A stretch of DNA of 64,000 nt from CAWATG01 sp963785035 (GTDB lineage Bacteria > Actinomycetota > Acidimicrobiia > IMCC26256 > CAWATG01), in contig CAWATG010000011.1 of NCBI GenBank assembly GCA_963785035.1, positions 248,001 through 312,000 on the forward strand, in the 5' to 3' direction. This document shows positions 28,461-37,735 of the stretch, one piece after another (within the stretch, counting starts at the first letter, position 1; the number at the start of each line of letters is the position of its first letter). The notes beneath the pieces are model-generated. The model searched no databases and was not told the DNA's origin. It worked only from the letters and a program-made list of their open reading frames with translations. Made by a program: the position numbers and the translations under genes.

Positions 28461-29300
28461 GCATCACCGCGATGTTGCTCGGCCTTGACGGCGTCCATGC
28501 CACCTTCTTTTCGGGCAACGAGCCGGCTCGTTGCTGTCGGCGTATTGCTCACAAACTGGTGGATCATGAAATGGTATTTCCAGGACTCACGTTGGCCTTG
28601 GGAATCCAGCATGTGGTTGACCGAGTCCTTGATGGCCTGCGCGGTCGCTGGTGGGACGAGCGCGACCTTTCCGGCCATCTCCGCGGCGGCACCGGCAAGT
28701 TCCTCACGGGGGACGACCTTGTTGACGAGCCCGAGACGCTCCGCTTCAACAGCGCCGATCGTCTCAGCGCAGAGGAGAAACTCCTTTGCCTTGCGCGGCC
28801 CAAGCTCCCAGGGCTCGACGAGGAGTTCCACGCCCACGCCCGACATCCGGGCCACCGGGTTGGAGAACCGCGCATCGTCTGCAGCGACGATGAGATCACA
28901 CATGCACGCCAACATCATCCCTGCTGCCGAACACGCTCCCTGAACCGCTGCGATCGTCGGCTTGCGGAAATCGCGAATTGCCACGAGCTTGTCCCAATAC
29001 ATGACCTGCTCGTGGCGAAGCTTCCCTTCGGGGGTCGCGCGCATGGCAGACCAGGCTTCCTCGCCGGAGAGGATCTCCTTGAGATCGTGACCAGCCGAGA
29101 AGTGTCGACCCTCACCTGCGACGATCACCACACGGACGTTGTCGTCCTCATCGGCAATGCGGAACGCCGTGTCGAGCTCGTCGATCATCGTGGAATTCTG
29201 TGCGTTTGCCGCGTCGGGGCGCGCCAGCGTGACCGTTGCGACTGGAACCCTCGGTGGTGTAGCGAATCGTGCTGAACGATCCAGGTTCGAACGACTGCAT
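28457..29300 (-). CDS. Enoyl-CoA hydratase family protein (frame break near N-terminus)
   Basis: This is a crotonase-fold enzyme of about 281 residues. The oxyanion segments are GRHFSAGHDLKEIL and VQGACSAAGMMLACMCDLIV. The coding frame is open upstream of the first in-frame Met and reads PVATVTLARPDAANAQNS, the normal first strand of the family. The likely start, ATG at 29300 (MQSFEPGSFSTIRYTTEG), is in another phase, joined by an indel near 29245. After the fold comes a C-terminal tail with an SVNHMLDSQGQRESW block. It opens the minus-strand operon that continues with CoA-transferase, DUF35 and thiolase. Confidence 0.82.
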
Positions 29301-29372
29301 GGCGAGGAATCTACCCGCTGGTCTGGCGAGGCCAGGAAGCCCGCCGCTCGTGGTAGCTGGGATCGGGGGCGG

Positions 29373-31181
29373 TTATTGGGACGTGTTGGTGTAGACGGGA
29401 GCTTCGAATCCGTGGACCTCGGCGTCGAGCGTCAGGATCCAGTAGCCGGTGCCCGACTTGTTCGCTGCAATTGCCGAAGCGGGCATCCCCTTGGTCGTAC
29501 CGACCGCCGAGCCGGCAAACGTGGCATCGCCGAAGGTGAAGACGCCGCCGTCGCGTGCGACGAGCCAGTAGCCGAGACCTGTTGTGGTGGCGGCGATGCC
29601 CACAATTGGTTCGTTGAGCTTGGTGGACCCTGTGGAGCCGTGGAAGGTGGCGTCGCCGAAGGTGAAGATGCCGCCGTCGCGTGCGACGAGCCAGTAGCCG
29701 AGACCTGTTGGGTGGCGGCCATGCCCACGATCGGTTGGTTGAGCTTGGTGGACGCCCGTGGAGCCGAGGTAAGGGGCGTCGCCGAAGGTGAAGATGCCGC
29801 CGTCGCGTGCGACGAGCCAGTACCCCTTGCCCGATGGAGTGGCTGCCATTCCGACGATCGGTTGGTTGAGCGGTGTCGCGCCCATCGAGCCGAGGTACTG
29901 GGCGTCGCCGTAGGTGAAGATGCCGCCGTCGCGTGCGACGAGCCAGTAGCCCTTGCCTGATGGAGTGGTCGCCATTCCGACGATCGGCTGGGTTAACCCG
30001 ATGCCACCAGCGGAGCCCTCGAAGCGGGCATCGCCTCCCGTGTACACCGCGCCCGTCGATGCAGCGATCGCGTAACCGCCGCCGCTTGGACTCGAGGCGA
30101 TGCTCCATGCCCATGAAACGGGCGGCAGATCGCTTTCCGTCGGCCCGAGCGCCAGACCCGTTGGTCCAACCTGCACCTCTGTGATCCGCATCCGCCGAGC
30201 GCCGTCGGGGTAGCCGACGTGGGGTTTGGTCCAGTGGTGATATGTCAGGTGCAGTGTTCCGTTCGCGTCCTCGACGAAGCCGCCACCTCCGGGACCCTGG
30301 ATGGAGTCGATCGACGACAGGAACGGATTTGTGGGCAGTCGCACGCACGGACCCAAAGCCGACGCACACAGCGCCAATGACGTGTTGTACCGCGCGCTCT
30401 GCCAGGAACTCGACGAGTACGCGAGAACATAGAGGCCGTTGATGATGCGCATCGACGGCGCCTCGATGTTGGTGCGTTCATACGATGCGCCGGACACCAG
30501 AAGTTCGGCAGGGGCGCCGAGGAGCTGTGTTCCGTCTGGTGACAGTGGTTGGTTCCAGATTCGGGTCTTGCCGCCGGCGCTGCCAGGTTCGGTCTTGTAG
30601 AGCAGGGAAACGTCACCGTTTCGGTCGACGAAGGGCGACGGATCGATCGCGCCGCCGTGGTCGGGAGGGCAGATCAACGGCCCCGAGCTCGAGTCGACGA
30701 ACGGTCCGGTCGCAGATTACGGAAACGGCGTACGAAATGCACTGGCGTTGGAGCTCGGCAGATGGGGTTGTGTAGAAGAGCACGTACCTGTCCGCCGAGC
30801 TGGGATCATTTCTGGCGCCCATGTGTCCCGCGGCAGTGACCATTGGGCTGTTTGGGGCAACGCGTCGCCCACCACATACCAGGCACGCAGGTCGGTTGAT
30901 CGCAGGACGGGAAGGTGAAACCCTCCCGTCGACGTGCCATAGGCGTAGTACACGCCGCCGACATACCGGACGAACGGATCGGGAAAGTCGCCACGGTATC
31001 GCCGACCGGGGGTGAGCGGATCAGGATTCGCGGCGGTCGCAGAATGGGTGACCAGAGGAACGCCGATGGTGATCAGCGCTGTCGCCAACAACATGGTGGT
31101 CGCGACGGTCCTGGCTGTCGCGGTCTTGCTTGAAATTCGCGTGCTCGCCTTGGCCTTGCACCTGTCGGCAATTCGAAGCAC
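29373..31181 (-). CDS. Secreted GH43-like protein with C-terminal six-unit repeat module (several frame breaks)
   Basis: About 602 residues when mended, and a close tandem paralog of the next gene upstream (31187-32986). ATG 31181 starts a basic region and a signal segment (TTMLLATALITIGVPLVTH). The glycosidase part shows RGDFPDPFVRY, WAPEMIP, GGAIDPSPFVD and TNIEAPSMRI, giving the two Asp and one Glu expected of GH43 beta-fold glycosidases such as arabinanases. Frame breaks lie at about 30800-30815 and 30700-30720. A +1 break near 29750 is compensated by a -1 break about 35 bases further on, inside one repeat. The C-terminal part (29376-30077) has six 42-residue units. It starts five bases after the paralog's stop. 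Confidence 0.75.
29376..30077 (-). repeat. Six 42-residue repeat units in GH43-like protein 1
   Basis: Units start with GYAIAAS, then GYWLVARDGG four times, and end with a shortened GYWILTLDAEV unit. The period is 126 bases. The middle unit carries the compensating indel pair described for the gene. Consensus elements are a GYWL strand, DGGIFTFGDA, a GSTG turn and N-P-IVGMA. Confidence 0.85.
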
Positions 31182-31186
31182 CGGTG

Positions 31187-32986
31187 CTACTCGAGAATGT
31201 TCGTGTACACGGGGAGGTTGAACCCGAGAACTTCGCCATTGAGCAAGAGGAGCCAGTAGCCGGTGTTCGATGGGTGCCGGGCAATGCTCGAGATGGGGAC
31301 TCCGCCAGTCGCTCCCGTAGCGGACCCGAGAAACTTCGCATCGCCGAATGCGAAAACGCCGCCGTCGCGAGCTGCGAGCCAGTAACCATTGCCTGTGGAT
31401 GTCGGGGCGATCGCGACCATCGGTTCGTTGAGGTGGACGCTTTGGGTGGAGCCATGCAGCGTGGCATCACCGAACGCCAAGACGCTTCCACCGGACGTCA
31501 GGAGCCAGTAGCCGTTGCCCGATGGGGTAGCGGCGATGCCGACGACGGGCTCTTTGAGGGTTTGCTGCGCGGTCGATCCGTGGAATTGTGCGTCGCCGAA
31601 TGCGAAGACGCCGCCGTCGCGCGCTGCGAGCCAGTAGCCGTTGCCCGATGGGGTAGCGGCGATGCCGACGACGGGCTCTTTGAGGGTTTGCTCCGCGGTC
31701 GATCCGTGGAATTGTGCGTCGCCGAATGCGAAGACGCCGCCGTCGCGCGCTGCGAGCCAGTAGCCGTTGCCCGATGGGGTAGTGGCAATCCCGACAACTG
31801 GTTGGGTGAAGCTGATTCCACCGCCGGACCCTTCGAAGCCGGCATCGCCGCCAGTATGGACCGCGCCGGTGGAGGCAACGACTCGATAGCCGTTGCCTTT
31901 CGGTGTCGGGTTGATTGCCCACGCCCATGACACCGGGGCGAGATCGCTGTGGGTCCTACCGAGGGCGAGACCAAGGCGACCGATGGCGATTTCGGTGATG
32001 CGGAGTCTTCGAGCGCCGTCGGGATATCCGAGGTTGCCCTGGTTCCAGTAGTGATACGCGAACTGCAGTTTGCCTCGCGCGTCCTCGAAGAACGATCCGC
32101 CGCCGGGGCCTTTGATGAAGTCGATGGACTCGAGAAATGGCTTGGTGTTGGTGCGCAGGCAGGGTCCCATTGCCGAAGCGCACAGCGCCAGGCCCGTGTT
32201 GTAGGTGGCGGAATCCCAGTGGCTACCCGAATATGCGAGGACGTAATTGCCGTCGATGATCCGCATGGACGGTGCCTCGATGTTGCGGTTCTCGTAGTTC
32301 GCTCCCGACGCGAGCAGCTCCACAGGGGTTCCGACAAGTTTCGTCCCGTCGTCAGTGAGGCGCTGGTGCCAGATCCGTGCTTGGTCACCGGGGTACGCGG
32401 GTTCGGACTTGTAGAGCAATGAGACCTGACCGTCGGTGTCGACGAATGGTGACGGGTCGATCGCCCCTCCGAATTGCGTTGGGCAGATCAACGGTTCCGA
32501 GGTCGTGTCCACGAATGGCCCCGTCGGGCTGTTGCTCGTGGCCCACGAGATGCACTGACGACCGAGTGCCACCGATGGGGTCGTGTAGAAGAGCACGTAC
32601 CTCCCACCGAGTGGGATCATCTCAGGCGCCCATGTGTAGAGAGGCCCTGACCATTTCGCGGTGGTGGGGAGCGCATCACCGACGGCGTACCAGGCGCGCA
32701 TGTCGGTCGAGCGCATCACCGGAATGTTCACGCCGGCGGTTGTCGTTCCATAGGCGTAGTAGACGCCGCTGATGTAGCGCACGAACGGGTCGGGGAAGTC
32801 ACCTCGGTAACGGCGACCCTCCCGAAATGGGTTGCGATCCGCTCGAGCTCCGTCCAGTGCGACCATCGCGATCGGGGCGAACATCACGGCGCATGCAATG
32901 ACCATCACCCATGTTCTGGGCATCCAACGAGCAAAGAAACCGAGTGAGGAATCCCCCGAACGCCGCCGCAAACCGAGGTTGATCAT
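31187..32986 (-). CDS. Secreted GH43-like protein with C-terminal six-unit repeat module
   Basis: Intact, 599 residues. A signal anchor (VMVIACAVMFAPIAMVAL) precedes a five-bladed GH43-type domain: Asp66 in RGDFPDPFV as candidate base, Asp177 in GGAIDPSPFVD as modulator and Glu237 in RNIEAPSMRI as acid. WAPE at 119-122 is also typical. GH43 enzymes hydrolyse arabinan, xylan and related polymers; the exact substrate is not predictable. Residues from about 365 to the end are six 42-residue units. The start overlaps the stop of an acyl-CoA dehydrogenase by ATGA, an odd pairing for a secreted glycosidase. A near copy follows immediately downstream, so the pair arose by tandem duplication. Confidence 0.82.
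   Translation of the reverse strand: MINLGLRRRSGDSSLGFFARWMPRTWVMVIACAVMFAPIAMVALDGARADRNPFREGRRYRGDFPDPFVRYISGVYYAYGTTTAGVNIPVMRSTDMRAWYAVGDALPTTAKWSGPLYTWAPEMIPLGGRYVLFYTTPSVALGRQCISWATSNSPTGPFVDTTSEPLICPTQFGGAIDPSPFVDTDGQVSLLYKSEPAYPGDQARIWHQRLTDDGTKLVGTPVELLASGANYENRNIEAPSMRIIDGNYVLAYSGSHWDSATYNTGLALCASAMGPCLRTNTKPFLESIDFIKGPGGGSFFEDARGKLQFAYHYWNQGNLGYPDGARRLRITEIAIGRLGLALGRTHSDLAPVSWAWAINPTPKGNGYRVVASTGAVHTGGDAGFEGSGGGISFTQPVVGIATTPSGNGYWLAARDGGVFAFGDAQFHGSTAEQTLKEPVVGIAATPSGNGYWLAARDGGVFAFGDAQFHGSTAQQTLKEPVVGIAATPSGNGYWLLTSGGSVLAFGDATLHGSTQSVHLNEPMVAIAPTSTGNGYWLAARDGGVFAFGDAKFLGSATGATGGVPISSIARHPSNTGYWLLLLNGEVLGFNLPVYTNILE
31190..31891 (-). repeat. Six 42-residue repeat units in GH43-like protein 2
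   Basis: Units begin GYRVVAS, GYWLAARDGG (twice, almost identical at DNA level with a 126-base period), GYWLLTSGGSV, GYWLAARDGG and a shortened GYWLLLLNGEV unit. The first and last units match those of the neighbouring paralog more than the middle ones do, so the ends are fixed and the middle is being homogenised. Confidence 0.85.
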
Positions 32987-34176
32987 GAGCGTGTTGCGCG
33001 CGCCTCGCGGGGAAGGCCGAGCGTTCGCTCGCCGATGACATTGCGCTGGATCTCATTGGTTCCGGCCCAGATCGACGATGCCTGGTAGTACAGCCAAGAC
33101 CGCTGCCATTCGCCGCTTCCCGGGTTTCCCTCGGCGCCACGCCAGAGCGGGGCCGACGGACCGAGGACGGCCATCGCAGTGTCATGCAGGCGCTTACTCA
33201 TCTCACTCCACCAGAGCTTGTTGATGCTGCCTTGTGGACCAGGGTCGAGGCCCTTTGCCGTACGTGAGATTGAACGCCAATTGTGGAGCTGGAAGATGCG
33301 AACTTCGACAAACGCCTGAGCGAGACGCTGAGCGAGGCGATCGTCATCGAGTGCGCCGTTCTGCGAGGCGAGTCGCCAGAGCTCGTCGAGGAGCTGCGAG
33401 TGGATGACAAGTTGGCGTGGGTTGACGCCACGTTCGTGGGTCAGCGTCGAGTTGGCGATCCGCCATCCCTCGTGCTCCGGGCCTACGAGTTGTTCGAAGG
33501 GGATGAAGACGTCGTCGAAGAACACCTCATTGAACTCGGTCTCGTCGGTGATCTGGCGAAGGGGACGGACCTCGACGCCTGGACTGTGCATGTCAACGAC
33601 GAATGCCGAAATTCCGCGTTGTTTGGGCACATCGGGATCGGTCCGGGCGAGGCACCAACCCCAATCGGCGAACTGCGCGTAGCTCGTCCAGACCTTCTGG
33701 CCGTTCAAGCGCCACCCGCCATCACACTTCGTGGCGCGGGTCCCGAGTGCGGCCAGGTCGCTTCCGGCGCCCGGCTCGCTGAACAGCTGGCACCAGAGTT
33801 CCGCTGCCGAGAGAATGTTCGGCAGCCATCGCGCCTTTTGTTCATCAGTTCCGTGCGCCAGCAGCGTAGGACCAACCAGGTTGACGCCGATCCGTCCGAC
33901 GAGTTCTGGGGCGCGGGCGCGTGCGAGCTCTTCGGTGACGATGTAGTGCTCGATCGGACCAGCGCCGCGTCCGCCGAATGCTTCGGGCCAACCGACGCCA
34001 ACCCAGCGACCGCCCGCGAGTTGCGCCTGCCATTCGCGACCGAAGCGCACTTCCTCGTCGAGGGTCTCGAAACGCGGCGGTAGACCTTTGCCGTACTCCC
34101 ACGGAAGATGTTCGACGAGCCATGCACAGACTTCGGCGCGGAAGGTCGCCTCGTCATCGGTCGGCGTGAGATTCAT
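32983..34176 (-). CDS. Acyl-CoA dehydrogenase
   Basis: This 397-residue FAD-dependent acyl-CoA dehydrogenase has the family blocks LWCQLFSEPGAGSDLAALG (substrate and flavin loop), GWRLNGQKVWTSYAQFADWG and, near the C-terminus, WAGTNEIQRNVIGERTLGLP. It introduces a double bond into an acyl- or steroid-CoA and reduces ETF. The length and the ERGVNPRQLV segment resemble the FadE group that acts on bulky substrates. It starts at ATG 34176, 28 bases after citrate synthase in the same direction. Its stop overlaps the start of the GH43-like gene. Confidence 0.92.
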   Translation of the reverse strand: MNLTPTDDEATFRAEVCAWLVEHLPWEYGKGLPPRFETLDEEVRFGREWQAQLAGGRWVGVGWPEAFGGRGAGPIEHYIVTEELARARAPELVGRIGVNLVGPTLLAHGTDEQKARWLPNILSAAELWCQLFSEPGAGSDLAALGTRATKCDGGWRLNGQKVWTSYAQFADWGWCLARTDPDVPKQRGISAFVVDMHSPGVEVRPLRQITDETEFNEVFFDDVFIPFEQLVGPEHEGWRIANSTLTHERGVNPRQLVIHSQLLDELWRLASQNGALDDDRLAQRLAQAFVEVRIFQLHNWRSISRTAKGLDPGPQGSINKLWWSEMSKRLHDTAMAVLGPSAPLWRGAEGNPGSGEWQRSWLYYQASSIWAGTNEIQRNVIGERTLGLPREARATRS

Positions 34177-34203
34177 TGCGAGCGCGGATCCCTGAGGTGC
34201 CGG

Positions 34204-35495
34204 TCAGCCGCGCTGGTCGATCATCACGTACTCGTTCTTGACGGGTCCGGTGTAGATCTGCCGCGGCCGGCCAATCTTGGTTCCGGGACTTTCGGTCATT
34301 TCCTTCCAGTGCGCAATCCAGCCGGGGAGGCGACCGATCGCGAACAGGACCGGGAACATGTTGGTGGGAAAGCCCATCGCTCGATAGATGAGGCCCGAGT
34401 AGAAGTCGACGTTCGGGTACAGCTTTCGCTCGATGAAGTAGTCGTCGTTGAGCGCGATCTCCTCGAGGTTTTTGGCGAGGTCGAGGAGAGGATCGTGCTT
34501 TTCGAGCTTGCCGAACACATCATCGGCTGCCTTCTTGATGATGCGTGCGCGTGGGTCGTAGTTCTTGTACACGCGATGACCGAATCCCGAGAGGCGGAAC
34601 GGATCTTTGGGTCCTTGGCTCGGTTCACGTACTTACCGAGATCCCCACCGTCATCGCGAATCTTCTCCAGCATTTCGACCACGGCTTGGTTGGCGCCGCC
34701 GTGCAACGGGCCCCACAGCGCATTGATACCCGCGGCGATGGACGCGAACAGGTTCGCTTCGCTCGATCCCACCATGCGGACGGTCGATGTCGAGCAGTTC
34801 TGCTCGTGATCTGCGTGCAGGATCAGGAGCAGTTTGAGCGCGTGCACCACTTCAGGCTTGGCGTGGAACTCCTCAGAGGGGACCGCGAACATCATCATGA
34901 GAAAGTTCTCGATGAGGTCGAGCTTGTTGTTCGGGTACATGAAGGGTTGACCGATTGACTTCTTGTATGAATACGCCGCGATTGTCGGGAGTTTCGCCAT
35001 CAGCCTGATGATCGTCTGATGGACCTGTGCGGGGTCCTTGGGGTCGTTGGAGTCCTGGTAGAAGGTCGAGAGCGCGCTGACCACCGAGGAGAGGGTTGCC
35101 ATCGGGTGCGCGTTCTGAGGAAAGGCATCGAAGAAGCGCTTCGCGTCCTCGTGGAGAAGGGTGTGCTTGCGCACTGCGAAGCGAAACACCTCGAGTTGTG
35201 CGGCGGTCGGGAGCTCACCCCAGATCAACAGGTAGGAGGTCTCCAGAAATGAACCGTGCTCGGCCATCTCCTCGATCGGGATTCCGCGGTAACGCAGGAT
35301 CCCAGCGTCGCCGTCGATGAACGTGATGGCAGATTCGGTCGACGCGGTGTTGACGAAGCCACCGTCGAGTGTGACCGCTCCCGTCTGTGCGCGGAGCTTG
35401 GAGATGTCGAGCCCGATCTCGTTCTCCGTCCCGCGAACCACGGGGAGCTCGATCTCCTTGTCGCCGTAGCGAAGTACTGCGGGCGTCTCAGACAT
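34204..35495 (-). CDS. gltA: Citrate synthase (frame break at a C-run)
   Basis: About 430 residues of type II citrate synthase, which condenses oxaloacetate and acetyl-CoA. The first frame runs from MSETPAVLRYGDKEIELPVV through the catalytic HADHEQNCSTST and GPLHGGANQAVVEM. The second frame supplies GFGHRVYKNYDPR and the Asp in YPNVDFYSGLIYRAMG, ending with GRPRQIYTGP. The break is at about 34608-34612, where the minus strand reads GACCCAAAG; one more C restores KDPKDPFRLSGFGHRV. A homopolymer error is far more likely than a real lesion in this essential gene. Together with fumC it places central TCA genes in the window. Confidence 0.92.
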
Positions 35496-35585
35496 CTCAG
35501 GGCTCCTTCGACTACGTCGGCAGGCGCAAATCTAGTCACGGCGCCGAGTCCACCCCGTAGCAGGACCGGCCGTTACGATCCGCCC

Positions 35586-36698
35586 ATGGATTTCGACCTC
35601 TCTGACGACCAATTGGCCTTGCGCGACGGGGCCCGGGACCTCTTGTCAGCGTTGGCTTCGCCGGAGGCTGTTCGCGCTTCGTTCGAGCGCAACGGTGGCA
35701 CGGACCCGGCGTTGTGGTCCGCGATGGTCGAACAGGGCTGGTTGGGCGTTGACGTTGCCGAGGCTGATGGTGGCATCGGGCTCGGCATGGTGGAACTCGT
35801 CGTGTTGCTCGAGGAGATCGGTCGCCACAGTGCACCCGTGCCGTTCGGTCCGACGGTGCTTGCTCTCGGGGCGCTGGCGCGTGCGGGGGAGTCAACGTGG
35901 ACAAGTCGCCTGCTTGCCGGCGAGGCGTTGGGGTGTGTGGCCTGGAGCCGTGACCGGGCAGCGGTGACGGCGCGACGGACCGGCGAGTCCTGGACGCTCC
36001 ACGGTCGACCTGATCCGGTGTTGTTCGCCCCGTCGGCTGATTGTGCGGTGGTGGTCGCCATGATCGAAGGCGACGGAGGTGAGGACGGCGGCGGGGCGCT
36101 GGGCCTCTTCGCAGTCGAGGTCGATGCGGCAGGTCGTCCCGAGCGTGAAGCGATGATGGACCGCACCCGCGAATTGGGTTGGCTGGTTCTCGATGGTGTG
36201 ACCGCGACCCACCTCGGTGGATCCGACGCCGTGGAGGCGCTCGTCGATCGAGGAGCGGTGCTCGCGTGCGCCGACATGCTCGGCGGCGCCAGCCGTGCGT
36301 TGGACATGGCCGTCGAATACGCGAAGGACCGTGTCCAGTTCGATCGTCCGATCGGTTCGTTTCAGGCGGTCAAGCACCGGTGCGCCGACATGCTCGTCGA
36401 CGTCGAGGGCATGCGTTCCACCACGTACTGGGCGGCCTGGAGCGTCGGTGCCGACGCGCCGGACGCTTCGGTCGCGGCCTCTACCGCGAAGATCTGGTGT
36501 TCGGACGCCTCCAAGCGCGTCATGGGCTCTGCACTGCAGGTGCACGGGGGCATCGGCTTCACCTGGGAGCATGACCTGCATTTCTTCTTGAAGCGTGCAC
36601 AGCTCGACCAGATGAGCTTCGGCGATGCTGTGGTGCATCGGATTCGACTGGCAGAGCTGCTGCGGTCCCGCGTCCTGGTCGGCGAAAGCGTCGTGTAG
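35586..36698 (+). CDS. Acyl-CoA dehydrogenase (small, steroid-type FadE-like)
   Basis: From ATG 35586 this is a 371-residue protein. MDFDLSDDQLALRDGARDLL is a typical N-terminus, followed by WLGVDVAEADGGIGLGMVEL, AVEYAKDRVQFDRPIGSFQA and ALQVHGGIGFTWEHDLHF. The middle domain is short and variable, as in the actinobacterial FadE proteins that work as alpha2beta2 heterotetramers on steroid side chains. No adjacent partner subunit gene is evident, though the window has three such enzymes. It is transcribed divergently from gltA across a 90-base gap, so both promoters lie there. The gene downstream starts nine bases after its stop. Confidence 0.9.
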   Translation: MDFDLSDDQLALRDGARDLLSALASPEAVRASFERNGGTDPALWSAMVEQGWLGVDVAEADGGIGLGMVELVVLLEEIGRHSAPVPFGPTVLALGALARAGESTWTSRLLAGEALGCVAWSRDRAAVTARRTGESWTLHGRPDPVLFAPSADCAVVVAMIEGDGGEDGGGALGLFAVEVDAAGRPEREAMMDRTRELGWLVLDGVTATHLGGSDAVEALVDRGAVLACADMLGGASRALDMAVEYAKDRVQFDRPIGSFQAVKHRCADMLVDVEGMRSTTYWAAWSVGADAPDASVAASTAKIWCSDASKRVMGSALQVHGGIGFTWEHDLHFFLKRAQLDQMSFGDAVVHRIRLAELLRSRVLVGESVV

Positions 36699-36707
36699 CG
36701 CCTTGCC

Positions 36708-37695
36708 ATGATCGCGGAGGCCGTCGAGCGCGGTGATCTCGACGAGCTGACTCGACTGGTCGAAGCGTTGTGCTCAAACCGTCAATGGGACGACCTCCTG
36801 GTGATGCGTGACCTGTGCATGCGAGCGCTGGAGCGTGGCAAACAGCTCTGGCCTGCAGCGCACTTCGCGGAGTACCGCTTGGCATTGGAAGCAACGCCGG
36901 AAATCGCTGCGCGGGTGCTCGTCGAAGGCAGCGGTGCGTTCGCGCTCGGGCCGATCTCGGAGGTCGCGGCGTCGACCCACACATGGAAGTCGTTGGCCCC
37001 ACATATCCCGAGAGGTGCTGTTGGGGCGTTGACTGCGCATGAGCGTGTCGTGCGTGGTGAGGATCTCTCCGGTGTCGTGCTCGTTCCCGATGTGCTCGAG
37101 TTGCCGTTGCGCTTGGCGCCATGGGAGCCGCAGTACGCGCTCGCCACGTACCGATCCGATGGGGCGGACTTTCCTGCAGCTCCCATTCCTCGTCTCGACC
37201 CCGTTGCATTACGCAAGGTTTCGTCGGACATCTCGCTTGTGGGGGACCACAGTGCCGAACGTGCGCGGCGTGGCCTGCTGGACCTTGCGCAGGCATGGTC
37301 GGCCGGATCCGACGGCCGCGCCGAGGCAGTCGCCGTGGCAGGCAGTGCATTCGATGCGATCTCGGCGCTCGGCGTGCGTGATCGCGCGTGTTGCGCGCTG
37401 CCACGGTGCTGACGCTGTCGCGCACATGGCCTGGACCGCCGCGAGCGGCGGCGCCTTCGGACGACGTCGTGGCGCTGCTACGGGTCGCTTGGATGCCTGG
37501 CTGGCCGTCGGTGCACTCGGAGGTTTGGACGACGTGTGGCCGTTACCAGTCGAGGAGATGGGCGAGGTCCTCGATCGGTTGTCGTGGTATCACTGGGATG
37601 CAAACGAGCCCGTGACGGGTTGGTCGCTGCGGATAGCGGTGCACGATCCGGCGACGAATCGTGCGTGGGCGATCGCCGCTGTCGACGCGCGCTAG
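36708..37695 (+). CDS. Protein of unknown function (frame break)
   Basis: I do not recognise this protein, about 328 residues when mended. The first frame starts at ATG 36708 with a helical region (VERGDLDELTRLVEALCSNR; DLCMRALERGKQLWPAAHF) that looks like a small TPR or HEAT-like array. A mixed part follows with LSGVVLVPDVLELPLRLAPW and YRSDGADFPAAPIP. Near 37390 the frame changes to one encoding DAWLAVGALGGLDDVWPLP, LSWYHWDANEPVTGWSLRI and AWAIAAVDAR, so it is soluble with a strand-rich C-terminus. It follows the acyl-CoA dehydrogenase by nine bases and is probably cotranscribed with it. Confidence 0.6.
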
Positions 37696-37735
37696 CGCCG
37701 CCCGCCGACCCGAGGTCAGTATTTGGGGGCGGCTC

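Noticed and set aside
29275..29300. GGTTCGAACGAC as a possible tRNA T-arm
   Set aside because: No acceptor or anticodon stem can be built around it, and it encodes the start of the enoyl-CoA hydratase.
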